From JBBIOI01 sp037443425 (GTDB lineage: Bacteria; Desulfobacterota; BSN033; UBA1163), in NCBI GenBank assembly GCA_037443425.1, contig JBBIOI010000002.1, positions 1 through 64,000 of the forward strand: a stretch of 64,000 nt of DNA, in the 5' to 3' direction. Both the position numbers and the translations under genes were made by a program. This document shows positions 22,295 through 31,891 of the stretch, in pieces (within the stretch, counting starts at the first letter, position 1; each line of letters begins with the position of its first letter). The notes under the pieces are model-generated. The model did no database searches and was not told the origin of the DNA. It saw nothing but the letters and a program-made list of their open reading frames with translations.

Positions 22295-23419
22295 ATGGAG
22301 ACGATCCCAGTTTTTAAGCCATCCATAACTGAGGAGGAGGTTCAAGCGGTTAGGGAGGTGCTGTTGTCGGGGTGGCTTGGTTTAGGGCCGAAGACCAAAG
22401 AGTTTGAGGAGCGGTTTGCTCAGTTCTTGGGCGTGAAGTATGCGGTAGCTATGAATTCTTGTACCGCAGCACTGCATTTGGCCATAAAAGTTTTGGGGAT
22501 AGGGCCAGGAGATGAGGTTATTACACCTTCACTTACGTTTGTTTCAACAAATCATGCCATTCTTTTCGAGGGGGCAACGCCGGTATTTGCCGATATAGAC
22601 CCTGATACTTTAACGATTGATCCGGATGATGTTGCACAAAAAATCACACCAAGAACGCGATTAATTATCTGTATGCATTATGGTGGTCATCCTTGTGATA
22701 TGGATGAACTGTTGACTGTTGCTCGTAGCAGGAGGATTTTGATTCTTGAAGACGCTGCACATGCTTGCGGAGCTAAATACAAAGGGCGTCCCGCAGGTAC
22801 GCTTGGAGACATAGCTTGTTTTAGTTTTCATGCAGTGAAGAATCTCACGACTGGGGAAGGAGGTATGGTTGTAACGAATGATGAGGAAAAAGCAGAACGT
22901 TTACGAAAGTTGCGTTGGTGTGGCATTAACAAGGATACCTGGAAACGTTCTGAGGTAGGTAAACACTATTCTTGGTACTATGAGGTTGAGGAACTTGGTT
23001 ATAAGTATCACATGAATGATATTGCTGCTGCTATTGGTTTAGTACAGTTGCGTCGTCTTGAAGACCTCAATAGGAAGCGTCGACAAATTGTTTCTATCTA
23101 TAATGCTGCGTTTCGCGATTTAGATTGGCTTAGAACTCCAGTGGAGAAAAGTTATGTAGAAAGTGCTCATCACAACTATGTTATTAAGACGTCGTTTCGT
23201 GATCCGCTCATTACTCATCTACAGAATTGTGGGGTATCTGCCAGTGTGCATTATATTCCCAATCATTATTATGAGATGTACCGCGATTACTGTGCTGACG
23301 TGCCTGTAACCGAGTTTGTTTGGAAAAAGTTAGTAACATTGCCGTTATATCCAGATATGACAAATGCTGATATTGATACTGTTGTTAATGCAGTGACGAG
23401 TTTTAGACCAAATCAGTGA
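22295..23419 (+). CDS. DegT/DnrJ/EryC1/StrS-family sugar aminotransferase
   Basis: 374 aa, full-length PLP fold type I. Substrate/PLP motifs: LSGWLGLGPKTKEFEERFAQ, MNSCTAALHLA, then LEDAAHACGA and the Schiff-base Lys near residue 182 in FHAVKNLTTGEGG. Members transfer an amino group to keto-sugar nucleotides, for example 4-keto products of the CapD/PglF-type dehydratase encoded at 38371. The stop overlaps the next start (GTGATG). It shares its family with the gene at 36249 but is not a recent duplicate. Confidence 0.9.
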   Translation: METIPVFKPSITEEEVQAVREVLLSGWLGLGPKTKEFEERFAQFLGVKYAVAMNSCTAALHLAIKVLGIGPGDEVITPSLTFVSTNHAILFEGATPVFADIDPDTLTIDPDDVAQKITPRTRLIICMHYGGHPCDMDELLTVARSRRILILEDAAHACGAKYKGRPAGTLGDIACFSFHAVKNLTTGEGGMVVTNDEEKAERLRKLRWCGINKDTWKRSEVGKHYSWYYEVEELGYKYHMNDIAAAIGLVQLRRLEDLNRKRRQIVSIYNAAFRDLDWLRTPVEKSYVESAHHNYVIKTSFRDPLITHLQNCGVSASVHYIPNHYYEMYRDYCADVPVTEFVWKKLVTLPLYPDMTNADIDTVVNAVTSFRPNQ

Positions 23420-24483
23420 TGAAGATTCTATTTCTTACCTTAGGGTCAATAGAACTGGCTAGTTCACGAACACGAGTTTTTCAATATATCCCTTACTTAA
23501 GGGAATGGGGAGCTAAATGTAAAGTTGTTGTTCAGGGGGAACGGGCACGTGGCAAGGAGACTGAAGTAAGGCGTTTGTGGCGCAAGTATGTCTTGCCGTG
23601 GATGCGTTTTGTTAGATTCCTGGCTAACGTATTTTGCTATGATGTGATCTTTATTCAAAAAGTTTTGATTCCGGAGTGGATTTTTATCTTAATTCAATGG
23701 CTCGGAAAACCAATTGTTTTTGATTTTGACGATGCAATTTATACTATTAACCCATCCGGGCTGAGTATCTCTAGAGATCGACATCGATTTGACCATATTG
23801 TGAAACATAGTAATTTGGTTGTTTTAGAGAATGAATACAATCGGCGGCAAGTAGAGACATTGGGGCAATATAATATTCTGATCATTACCGGACCTATTGA
23901 CATCAATCGTTATCAGCCACGTGCCAAAATAGTCAACGGCCGGGAGGTAGTTATTGGCTGGATTGGAAGTTCTACAACGACACCTGACCTTGAGCTAGTA
24001 TGGCCTGTTTTGCGCAAATTGGTAGTTAAGTATCCCAATGTGAGAGTAGAATTGGTTGGTGCTACAGGGTTGTTAGGCGTTGAACCAACTTACGTAACTA
24101 TCAAGCCTTGGTCGCTTGATAGCGAGGTAGATGATTTAGCTCGTTTTGATATTGGTATCATGCCCCTAGCCGACAATGAGTGGACACGAGGTAAAGGCGG
24201 TTATAAGCTCCTGCAATATATGGCTATGGGTATTCCGTGCGTTGCTTCACCGGTAGGAGTAAACGTGAACATCGTGCGTGATGGAGTTAATGGATTTCTT
24301 GTCCGCTCGGTGTTAGAGTGGGAGCAAGCTTTGGAACGGTTGATCAGAGATCATGAGTTAAGAAGGCGGATGGGGGAGGAAGGAAGGAGGATTGCAATTC
24401 AGGAATATTCGTTTGAAGTGAGTGTACAGAAACTAATAGGAGCACTGAAAGCGATCAAGTCTTATGGGAATAAATTCTCGTAA
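23419..24483 (+). CDS. Glycosyltransferase, GT4-like
   Basis: 354 aa (a GTG three bases earlier is an alternative start; the ATG overlaps the previous stop). Two Rossmann-like halves: the N-terminal part has KPIVFDFDDAIY and the C-terminal part IGWIGSSTTTPDLELVWPVL, with FDIGIMPLADNEWTRGKGGYKLLQYMAMGIPCVASPVG, the nucleotide-sugar site of this group. A single inner-leaflet-associated sugar transfer during repeat-unit assembly is likely. Donor and acceptor cannot be deduced. Confidence 0.85.
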   Translation: MKILFLTLGSIELASSRTRVFQYIPYLREWGAKCKVVVQGERARGKETEVRRLWRKYVLPWMRFVRFLANVFCYDVIFIQKVLIPEWIFILIQWLGKPIVFDFDDAIYTINPSGLSISRDRHRFDHIVKHSNLVVLENEYNRRQVETLGQYNILIITGPIDINRYQPRAKIVNGREVVIGWIGSSTTTPDLELVWPVLRKLVVKYPNVRVELVGATGLLGVEPTYVTIKPWSLDSEVDDLARFDIGIMPLADNEWTRGKGGYKLLQYMAMGIPCVASPVGVNVNIVRDGVNGFLVRSVLEWEQALERLIRDHELRRRMGEEGRRIAIQEYSFEVSVQKLIGALKAIKSYGNKFS

Positions 24484-24498
24484 TAGAGAGGTGTTTCT

Positions 24499-25509
24499 TT
24501 GGAATGGGTTCAATGTGCTATCTGTGGTAGCCAAGATTCAGAGATTGTATTAGAGGGCTGGGATTTTGACTTCGGGGCAACAAACGAAATCTTCCAGGTG
24601 GTGCGATGCCTATCTTGTGGGCTTGTGTATACGAATCCTAGACCCACTTCGTCTGAAATGATACGTTATTACCATGAAGGCTATGGACCTTATCATTTGA
24701 CCGTTTCGAAGCGGAACATAAGGAGTTATTGGATTGAGCGTTTAAAGAATGCTGCTGAAGGGGCTTATCTTAGAAGATATCGGGGTGAGATTTCTAAACA
24801 TGACATTGGACAGTTATTCCTTGCTTGGCTTGGGAGACGACTGTATAGTAGTTTTTATAGTAAATTACCCCCTTATCGAACTCAAGGTAGGCTTTTAGAT
24901 GTTGGTTGTGGTAGTGGAATATTTCTCTGGAAAGCAAAGAGGGCTGGTTGGGAGTGCGTTGGTTTGGATTTAACATTTAAACCCTTGGTAACAGCCAAGG
25001 AGAGGTGGGGGATTAATGTTTTTCAAGCGAAGCTACCTTTAATAGGAATGACCGATAGGAGTTGTGATGTTGTAACTATGTGGGCAGTTTTAGAACATAT
25101 GCATGATCCAATTGCCAGTTTATTGGAATTAAAGCGAGTGATTCGGAAGGATGGACTGTTAATATTGTCGGTTCCAGATATTAGTACAATAGAAACGCAT
25201 TGGTTTGGACCCTACTGGTATGCATGGAAACTCCCGCGACACTTATACCACTTTACGCCTGAAACACTAACCAAGATTCTTCGCAATGGAGGTTTTGAGG
25301 TCATTGCTATAGAGCATGAACCCAATTTATTGAACTTGTTAGGAAGCATACGTAATGCCTTAAGTGCCCCTCAACCATACGGACGTATAGCAAGGAGGTT
25401 AGTTTGGATAAACTCACTGCCGGAGCAAATTCTTCGGTTTCTTGGTATCGTATGGGGGAAATTGGGCCAGAGTGGGAGGATGATGGTATTGGCAAAAGTT
25501 AAGGGTTAA
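24499..25509 (+). CDS. SAM-dependent methyltransferase with N-terminal zinc-binding motif
   Basis: 336 aa, TTG start 8 nt after GAGAGG. The N-terminus has CAICGS and CLSCGLVYTNPRP, a four-Cys site typical of sugar C- and related methyltransferases. The SAM fold has LLDVGCGSGIFLWKAKRAGWECVGLD and later DVVTMWAVLEHMHDP, FKPL-type helices. It likely methylates a sugar residue or carrier-linked glycan. No truncation is visible. Confidence 0.8.
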   Translation: MEWVQCAICGSQDSEIVLEGWDFDFGATNEIFQVVRCLSCGLVYTNPRPTSSEMIRYYHEGYGPYHLTVSKRNIRSYWIERLKNAAEGAYLRRYRGEISKHDIGQLFLAWLGRRLYSSFYSKLPPYRTQGRLLDVGCGSGIFLWKAKRAGWECVGLDLTFKPLVTAKERWGINVFQAKLPLIGMTDRSCDVVTMWAVLEHMHDPIASLLELKRVIRKDGLLILSVPDISTIETHWFGPYWYAWKLPRHLYHFTPETLTKILRNGGFEVIAIEHEPNLLNLLGSIRNALSAPQPYGRIARRLVWINSLPEQILRFLGIVWGKLGQSGRMMVLAKVKG

Positions 25510-25554
25510 AAGAAAGGGAATTTCAATGTATTCGGAAAAGGTGGGGCGCAGTTT

Positions 25555-26925
25555 GTGAGATCTGGTTTTTTTTTAGGGATCTTATCTTTGACTCAATTAT
25601 TGATTGGTCTAGTGGCCCGGACGATCTATGCAGGCATATTTGGCACATCACGCGAGATGGATGTCTTTTTGCTGGTAATGGGAGTGGTAACTTGGTTCAC
25701 AGGTGTTGTGGCAGTAGCAGCGAACAAGGCTCTTGTTCCCAGTTTCGTTGAGGTGCGGGAGCGATTTGGAGAGCAGAATGCTTGGCGTATGGCAAGTACA
25801 GTTATTAATGGACTTTGGCTTATTTGTTTGATTTTCATTGTTTTGGGGTGGGTGCTAGCTAACAAGGTGGCGGTGGTTTTGGGTGCCGGACTCGAACCCG
25901 AAGCGAGGTTGTTATTTGCCAAACTATTCCGTATAGCTGTTCCGATAACTGCTTTCAACCTAATTGTTAGCATTTTTACTGCTATTCTCTTCAGCTATAA
26001 CGATTTTGTTCTACCTCAAGCATTGCGGTTAATAGGGTTGATTACCACTATTGGCTCAGTAGTTATATTCTCTTCTTATATTGGGATTTATAGTATGGCT
26101 GTAGGGATGTTATTAGATGGAATAATTACCTGCGGTGTTTTAACTCTGCGAATTCATTGGAAAGGTTTTTCCTATAGTCCGTTTTGTTTAAATTGGAATG
26201 ATAAAGAAGTGTTTCGTTTCATTCGTGTTACATTGCCGTTGATGGGTGCGGCTTTTTTTTCACGAGCTCAAGAACTAGTGGATCGTTTCTTTGCCTCATT
26301 TCTGACAGTAGGTAGCATTTCGTTTCTGAACTATGCCTATTTACTCATACATGTTCCTATGACCATATTAACCACAGCAATGCAGGTTGTCTTTCCTAAG
26401 TTTTCCCGTCTGGCGGCGTATAAGAAGAGAGTAGAGCTCCGGCAGGATGTGGAATCCAGTTTGAGTTTTGCCGTATTCATGGTAATTCCAGCCTTTGTAG
26501 GTTTATTGTGTTTAGCAAAACCGGCTATAGTTACACTATTTCAACATGGGAAATTTAATATAATATCTACCGAGAATACTTGGGCTGCTTTACCTTTCTA
26601 CTTTGGCCCACTTATAGTAGGCGTTCCCAGTGGAATTCTTGCGCTTGCACTCTATTCCCTAAAAGAAACACGAATAATTCTATGGATTGGTATTTGGACA
26701 TTTATTAGCAATATCATTTTCAATTTGATATTCATACAATGGCTTGATTATATTGGGATTGCCCTATCTACCTCAGTGGTCTATTTAATCAACGCATTCC
26801 TTTTAATAGTTGCCTTACGAAGAAAGATTGGTGACCTCAATTGGGGTCGTATTTTGTTTTCCCTTTTTAAGACCCTTATTTCTTCTCTGAGTATGGCAGT
26901 CGTAGTGCTTGTTGTAGCTAAGTAG
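25555..26925 (+). CDS. Wzx/MurJ-like lipid-linked glycan flippase, cut short by TAG
   Basis: 456 aa with about 12 membrane helices. MOP-superfamily landmarks: GTSREMDVFLLVMGVVTWFTGVVAVAANKALVPSF near the start, LPLMGAAFFSRAQELVDRFFASFL in the middle and FQHGKFNIISTENTWAALPFYFGPLIVGVP late. It should carry undecaprenyl-linked repeat units across the inner membrane. The start is uncertain: GTG 25555 is used, but a frame MYSEKVGRSL opening at 25526 ends at a TGA beside it and could be the true N-terminus after a shift. The frame stops at TAG 26923-26925, yet continues in phase for 85 codons (next entry), so about two helices are lost. Confidence 0.8.
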   Translation: MRSGFFLGILSLTQLLIGLVARTIYAGIFGTSREMDVFLLVMGVVTWFTGVVAVAANKALVPSFVEVRERFGEQNAWRMASTVINGLWLICLIFIVLGWVLANKVAVVLGAGLEPEARLLFAKLFRIAVPITAFNLIVSIFTAILFSYNDFVLPQALRLIGLITTIGSVVIFSSYIGIYSMAVGMLLDGIITCGVLTLRIHWKGFSYSPFCLNWNDKEVFRFIRVTLPLMGAAFFSRAQELVDRFFASFLTVGSISFLNYAYLLIHVPMTILTTAMQVVFPKFSRLAAYKKRVELRQDVESSLSFAVFMVIPAFVGLLCLAKPAIVTLFQHGKFNIISTENTWAALPFYFGPLIVGVPSGILALALYSLKETRIILWIGIWTFISNIIFNLIFIQWLDYIGIALSTSVVYLINAFLLIVALRRKIGDLNWGRILFSLFKTLISSLSMAVVVLVVAK

Positions 26926-27183
26926 ATCGGAAGAGCTCCAGGAGATAAGTTACAATGGGTCAACCTTATTCGGTTGGGTGCTTTAATAGGTATCGGGATT
27001 CTTAGTTATACATTGTTTTCATACGCTGTTGGAAGCAGTGAAGTTCGCTATTTACTGTGGTGGTTACGCAATGATGGGGGAAAGGTTTTGGAGAAGTTTC
27101 TGACTTTTTATAAAATTAGGTTTTTCGGAGAAGTTTCGCAAAAATTGGTGAATATTAAACATCCTCAAAAAACTCCTTTATAA
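26926..27183 (+). pseudogene. In-frame C-terminal remainder of the flippase after the TAG
   Basis: Directly after TAG 26923 the same frame reads IGRAPGDKLQWVNLIRLG and then a membrane helix ALIGIGILSYTLFSYAVG followed by a charged tail. This is what the end of a MurJ/Wzx-like protein looks like, and adding it gives a normal length of about 542 residues. The 13 bases 26924-26936 (AGATCGGAAGAGC) equal the common stem of Illumina TruSeq adapters and overlap the stop codon, so an assembly artefact must be excluded before calling a mutation. Confidence 0.7.
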
Positions 27184-27241
27184 ACTCATCCGGTGTAAGT
27201 TCTTCTTGAATTTAAAAGTTATGTAGATAGGGAGAAGCTAA

Positions 27242-28342
27242 TTGGCAAGACTTCTTTTTATTTCCCATAAGTCTAATTTGGGTGGACCCGTATATAGTCT
27301 GTTAAAGCTGATTAAGTATCTTAGTCAAGAGCATGAAATTGCTGTGGTAGCTCCTGGTTGTGGAGAAGTCTTTGGGGTTCTCAAAGGAATGGGTATTCCT
27401 ACCTATCGGGTAGAACCGTCTGGGTTGACGTGGTCTTGTATCCCGTGGCTGTCGCGTCTAATTTTTCAAGGGAGATTTGATCTGGTCTATGGCAACAATT
27501 ACAGTTCAGGTACACGCAACGCCCTTATCGCTTCCAAACTGGTTGGAAGACCTTTTGTATGGCACATTCGGGAAATGTTGTGGGAGGCACACTGGCGAAC
27601 AGCCTTCTTTCTAAAGTATGCCGATGCAATCATTGCTGTCTCGCAGGTCTGCGCCCAATCAGTGAAGCATTATGTGCCCAAAAAGGACATTAATGTCGTT
27701 TACAACGGTGTTGACTTAGAGGAATTTCAAACAGATGTGATGGGAGCAAGGCAGGGTGTGTCTTGTACGTTAGGAATTTCACAGGAGCATTTAGTAATTG
27801 TCAGTGTTGGTAACGTTTGTGTCCGCAAGGGTCAAGGATATACAGTCAAAGTAGCGACTGAGGTTCTGAAGAATCACCCTACAGCTATATTCGTTTTTCT
27901 GGGTAGGTTAGACCTCGAACCGGAATACGCTCTTTGCTTACAACAGGAAGTATTTCGTTGTAAGTTGGAAGAAAAGGTGCGCTTTTTAGGATTTTGTGAC
28001 AATGTCCCAAAGTTTCTTCAAGGATGTGATATTTTTCTTCATACCGCTATAAAGGATCCCAATCCCCGGGCAGTTTTGGAAGCCATGGCTGCCAAGCTTC
28101 CTGTAGTGGCTTTTGATGTAGATGGTATTAAGGAGATGGTAATTCATGGAGAGACTGGTTTTTTAGTTCCTGTTGGTAATATATCTGCCATGAAGGAAGC
28201 TCTTGGGGAACTCTTGGGTAATTTATCCTTGAGAACCCGCATGGGAGAAAAGGCTAGGGAAAGAGTTCAGACGATGTTCAACGCAAAGGAGACGACCAAA
28301 AGAGTCAGCGGTATCATTAATCATTTATTAAAAGCAAGATGA
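27242..28342 (+). CDS. Glycosyltransferase, GT4 family
   Basis: 366 aa from TTG 27242 (AGGGAGAAG upstream). GT-B fold: N-terminal LLFISHKSNLGGPVYSLLKLIKYL, linker VVYNGVDLEEF, C-terminal IVSVGNVCVRKGQGYTV and the donor-binding region DIFLHTAIKDPNPRAVLEAMAAKLPVVAFDVDGIKEMV. The E-x7-E element typical of GT4 is present. It overlaps the next gene by 4 nt. Predicted to add one sugar of the repeat unit at the inner face of the cytoplasmic membrane. Confidence 0.9.
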   Translation: MARLLFISHKSNLGGPVYSLLKLIKYLSQEHEIAVVAPGCGEVFGVLKGMGIPTYRVEPSGLTWSCIPWLSRLIFQGRFDLVYGNNYSSGTRNALIASKLVGRPFVWHIREMLWEAHWRTAFFLKYADAIIAVSQVCAQSVKHYVPKKDINVVYNGVDLEEFQTDVMGARQGVSCTLGISQEHLVIVSVGNVCVRKGQGYTVKVATEVLKNHPTAIFVFLGRLDLEPEYALCLQQEVFRCKLEEKVRFLGFCDNVPKFLQGCDIFLHTAIKDPNPRAVLEAMAAKLPVVAFDVDGIKEMVIHGETGFLVPVGNISAMKEALGELLGNLSLRTRMGEKARERVQTMFNAKETTKRVSGIINHLLKAR

Positions 28343-29562
28343 ACAGCAACACAATAACTAATCAAAGATTACTATCTTCAGATAATCCGGTTGATGTATG
28401 TGTTGTTTGTAATTGGTTTTACCCAATATTTAGTGGTGCTGGAGAACGGTTTCGTCGATATGCACCAGGTTTAAGGGAGAGGGGGATACATTTACAGGTA
28501 TTTACCATTAAATATCCAGGGCTATCACCTTTTGAGGTTGTGGATGGTATTCCAGTACAACGAGTATCAGTAGACAAAAGCTCACGGTATTGTGATTTCA
28601 TCCTTTTAAGTAAGCTGATTAGGTGGCTTTTGTGGAGCAAAAGACGGCCAGACGTTCTACAGTTTTTAAATCCCAGTTATTGGAACAGTCCTTTTGTCTG
28701 GATGTTACGGAAGCTTGGTATTCCTTGCATATTTGTCTTTACGCTTATGGGAGGAAATGACAGCTCATGGATAAAGAAGCGTTTGCGCAAGGTCTATCGG
28801 CGATGGCTTTTTAAATCCTTCGATTATGTGGTTACGAGCACTGAGGTTATGGCGCAGGAGCTTAGAACTAATGGGGTTCCTATGGCACATATCGAGACTA
28901 TTCCTAACGGAGTGGATTTGATTCGTTTCCGCCCAGCAGAGTCACAGAATGAACGGTGGGAACTGCGGGAACTACTGGGTATACAGCCTGACAGTCAGGT
29001 AGTTGTCTTTGTAGGAGGTATTTTACCTCGAAAGGGGGTAGATATCCTTGTGACTAGCTGGTATGAGGTTGCCCGCCGTTATCATAAAGCCAAGCTGATA
29101 TTGGTTGGGCCTTTTCATAAGGATCAGCTAAAGCACCAAAGTTTTTACAACAAGATTGACCGATTAGTAGCAGAGTCTCCAGCGCCTGAACAAATTATTT
29201 TTACAGGAACAGTACACAACGTAGAGGTGTTTCTTCGAGCTGCTGATGTATTTGTTTTACCCTCAGTTCGAGAGGGGATGACAAACGCAGTGCCAGAAGC
29301 AATGGCTACTGGGTTGCCATGTATTTTGACACCGTTTCTTGGTTTGTCTGCAGAGTTGGGTCAGGCAGGGCGAGAATACTATTTAGCTTCTAGGGATCCA
29401 GAATCTATTTCAACAGCAATTCTAGAGCTTTTGGGTGATGCTGAAAAAAGAAGGGTTATTGGGGAACAGGCCCGACGTTGGGTTGAACAACATTTAAGCG
29501 TGGAGAGTAGCTTGGATAAATTTACCGAACTTTACCGTAAGTTGTCGGCTAGGTACCGTTAA
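28339..29562 (+). CDS. Glycosyltransferase, GT4 family
   Basis: 407 aa. Acceptor half with WFYPIFSGAGERFRRYAPGLRERG; hinge IPNGVDLIRFRP; donor half with VVVFVGGILPRKGVDILVTSWYEV and FVLPSVREGMTNAVPEAMATGLPCILTPF. ATGA overlap with the preceding gene. Catalytic specificity unknown. All glycosyltransferases in this stretch share this architecture but are not close copies of each other. Confidence 0.9.
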   Translation: MNSNTITNQRLLSSDNPVDVCVVCNWFYPIFSGAGERFRRYAPGLRERGIHLQVFTIKYPGLSPFEVVDGIPVQRVSVDKSSRYCDFILLSKLIRWLLWSKRRPDVLQFLNPSYWNSPFVWMLRKLGIPCIFVFTLMGGNDSSWIKKRLRKVYRRWLFKSFDYVVTSTEVMAQELRTNGVPMAHIETIPNGVDLIRFRPAESQNERWELRELLGIQPDSQVVVFVGGILPRKGVDILVTSWYEVARRYHKAKLILVGPFHKDQLKHQSFYNKIDRLVAESPAPEQIIFTGTVHNVEVFLRAADVFVLPSVREGMTNAVPEAMATGLPCILTPFLGLSAELGQAGREYYLASRDPESISTAILELLGDAEKRRVIGEQARRWVEQHLSVESSLDKFTELYRKLSARYR

Positions 29563-29609
29563 ATGTTTTGTAGATTTTTCATTATTGAACTACGAAGGAA
29601 AGTATAGTT

Positions 29610-30710
29610 GTGATCCGAGTATTGATGGTTATTTCTTCTTTTTATCCCCAAATAGGAGGTGCAGAAAAGCAGGCATTTCTTTTAGCACGTGCTTTACCCA
29701 AGTTTGGTGTTGAGGCTACCATATTGACTCGCAGATGGCCTGGAACACCTCAGCGGGAGAACCTGAAAGGTGTTAATGTGATTCGAGTTGGTTTCCACCA
29801 CCGTAATAAAATAGGATCGGCGCTTTCAGCTGGAGTCTGGTTATGGTTTTGCTGGAAAAATAGCTTATTCTTTGATGTCTATCATGCTCATCAACCTTTT
29901 TCATCGGCTTTGGTTGCTGGGATTACAGGAAGGTTAACTGGTAAGCCGACAATTTGTAAGATTCCTGGAACTGCTTCTGCCGAATACTTTATTCGGCAAA
30001 AGGCACGTCCCTTGGATTTGTTGTTAGATGCTGTTGTTGTGGTTAATAAGGAAAACAAGCAGATTCTTGGTGAAAAACTAAAACGCCCCAAAATTCATTT
30101 AATTCCGAATGGAATTGATTTTGGTGAAGTTTTTAGGGCGAAACCCAGAACTTTAACAAGCAATGTGGTTTTAACCGTTAGTAGATTGGAGCCGGGCAAA
30201 GGAGTGGATTTGCTTCTTAGGGCATGGTCAAGAGTTATATCGGTGTGTCCTGCCGCGCAATTGATAGTGATCGGTTCAGGCACCCAGGAGCTTGATTTAA
30301 AATTGTTGAGTAGGAAGCTTGGGATACATGACAGGGTTCAATTTATAGGTCGAATAGATCCATTCAACATCGATAATTACTACAGAGAGGCAGTATGTTA
30401 CGTCAGTCCCAGTTTCTATGAGGGGATTAGTAACAGCTTACTTGAAGCGATCCGAGCTGGGGTACCAGTAGTAGCATCTCGAATACCCGGAAATGAAGAT
30501 GTGGTTATCCATGGTGAAACAGGATTGCTTTTCGAACCAAATGATCCGGAGGCTCTCGCCGAAGAGATTGTCTCGGTTTTACGCGACGGTGTTACGGCAC
30601 GACATCTGGCGCTTAAGGCGTATGAATATGTAAGAAAGAACTTCGACATAAATCGAGTTGCCCACCAATATGCCGCGTTGTACAGGCAGTTACTAGAGGC
30701 TAGGACATAA
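29610..30710 (+). CDS. Glycosyltransferase, GT4 family
   Basis: 366 aa, GTG start with GAAGGAAAG upstream. Glycine-rich SFYPQIGGAEKQAFLLARAL near the N-terminus, hinge LIPNGIDFGEVF, donor domain VLTVSRLEPGKGVDLLLRAWSRV and YVSPSFYEGISNSLLEAIRAGVPVVASRIPGNEDVV. The stop shares one base with the next start (TAATG at 30708-30712). Confidence 0.9.
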   Translation: MIRVLMVISSFYPQIGGAEKQAFLLARALPKFGVEATILTRRWPGTPQRENLKGVNVIRVGFHHRNKIGSALSAGVWLWFCWKNSLFFDVYHAHQPFSSALVAGITGRLTGKPTICKIPGTASAEYFIRQKARPLDLLLDAVVVVNKENKQILGEKLKRPKIHLIPNGIDFGEVFRAKPRTLTSNVVLTVSRLEPGKGVDLLLRAWSRVISVCPAAQLIVIGSGTQELDLKLLSRKLGIHDRVQFIGRIDPFNIDNYYREAVCYVSPSFYEGISNSLLEAIRAGVPVVASRIPGNEDVVIHGETGLLFEPNDPEALAEEIVSVLRDGVTARHLALKAYEYVRKNFDINRVAHQYAALYRQLLEART

Positions 30711-31891
30711 TGAATTTTCCGTTGCATCTTGGTGTTATATCACATAAGGTGCTTTATGAACGAGATGGGGAGTATTACACAGAGGGGGGATTTCCCCGTC
30801 AGATGGAAGCTCTGAAGCAGTTATTCGAGAAGGTAACCATCTGTGCTCCAGTTTGTAAAGGTTCGTTTCCCGAAGGTGTTGATAATCTTACTTTCAAAGG
30901 GTTGCTGGTAAACCCTTTACCTAATGTGCCAGTGGCTTCTATTCGAGATAAGTTGTTGTTTCTCCTGATTAGTCCTTATCTATTTTGGTGCATTTGGTGT
31001 TTTTGTAGGCGAGTTGATGTTGTTCAGGTCCGTATACCTAATTATATTGGGGTTTTAGGTGCTCTAGTAATGCGATGGCAGAAAAAGCCTACATTTGTAT
31101 GGTTAGCTGCGGACTGGCCCGGTAGAATTCTTGCTTGTAACAACTCATGGTATAGGCGGCTTGTGGCCTCATTTTTTGCATGGCTTATACCTCATTTACT
31201 GAAAGACTGGCTGGTTTTTGTGCCTGAAATTAGTGTTCTCAAACACGCAAGGGCCACTCTTGTGCCCGTAGTGAATACCAGTGTATGGAGGTGTGAGTTA
31301 CCATCGACTACAAAAGCTGTAATAAGAAATGATGACCACATATCAATTCTCTATGTGGGAAGGTTAAGTCCGGAGAAGGGGCTTCAACATCTCCTGGAAG
31401 CAGTGGCTAGACTACAAAGTTTGAATTGGAAGCTCACAATAGTCGGAGATGGGCTGGAGCGTATACAGCTTGAAAGCCAGGCTTACCGTCTAGGGATTCA
31501 AGAGCGGGTGCATTTTATAGGAAGGCTTTCTCGGGAAAAAGTTTCGGAGTTTTATAAGAATGCAGATATACTTGTTGTTCCTTCGCTAAATGAGATGTCC
31601 CCAAAAGTCGTCATGGAAGGTATGGCGTATGGATTGGCTGTAATAGCTTCTAGAGTTGGTGCTATTCCTAAGTTGTTACAAGATGGGCGGGGTATACTTA
31701 TAGAGCCCGGCAGCCCTGAACATATTGTATCCGCCATAAAGACGTTAGCCGAAAATAGGGAGATGCTTGGTAAAATAGCTCAATGTGGGCTGGAGTATGC
31801 ACAGCAACACACGCTTGATCAACTCAATTTGGTTATGGCGCATGCCCTACATTCCTATTTTGGTTTAAACTCGGAGCGAGACACAAGATGA
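30710..31891 (+). CDS. Glycosyltransferase, GT4 family
   Basis: 393 aa. The N-terminal half (YYTEGGFPRQMEALKQLF, VVQVRIPNYIGVLGAL) lacks the usual glycine loop but fits the acceptor domain. The donor half has ISILYVGRLSPEKGLQHLLEAVARL and LVVPSLNEMSPKVVMEGMAYGLAVIASRVGAIPKLL. Here the usual PEG-like segment before the catalytic Glu is altered to EMSPKVV. Overlaps the next gene by 4 nt. Confidence 0.88.
   Translation: MNFPLHLGVISHKVLYERDGEYYTEGGFPRQMEALKQLFEKVTICAPVCKGSFPEGVDNLTFKGLLVNPLPNVPVASIRDKLLFLLISPYLFWCIWCFCRRVDVVQVRIPNYIGVLGALVMRWQKKPTFVWLAADWPGRILACNNSWYRRLVASFFAWLIPHLLKDWLVFVPEISVLKHARATLVPVVNTSVWRCELPSTTKAVIRNDDHISILYVGRLSPEKGLQHLLEAVARLQSLNWKLTIVGDGLERIQLESQAYRLGIQERVHFIGRLSREKVSEFYKNADILVVPSLNEMSPKVVMEGMAYGLAVIASRVGAIPKLLQDGRGILIEPGSPEHIVSAIKTLAENREMLGKIAQCGLEYAQQHTLDQLNLVMAHALHSYFGLNSERDTR

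Noticed and set aside
26923..26925. TAG read as pyrrolysine in the flippase
   Set aside because: Pyrrolysine use is confined to a few methylamine enzymes; a membrane flippase is not one, and an adapter match overlaps the codon.
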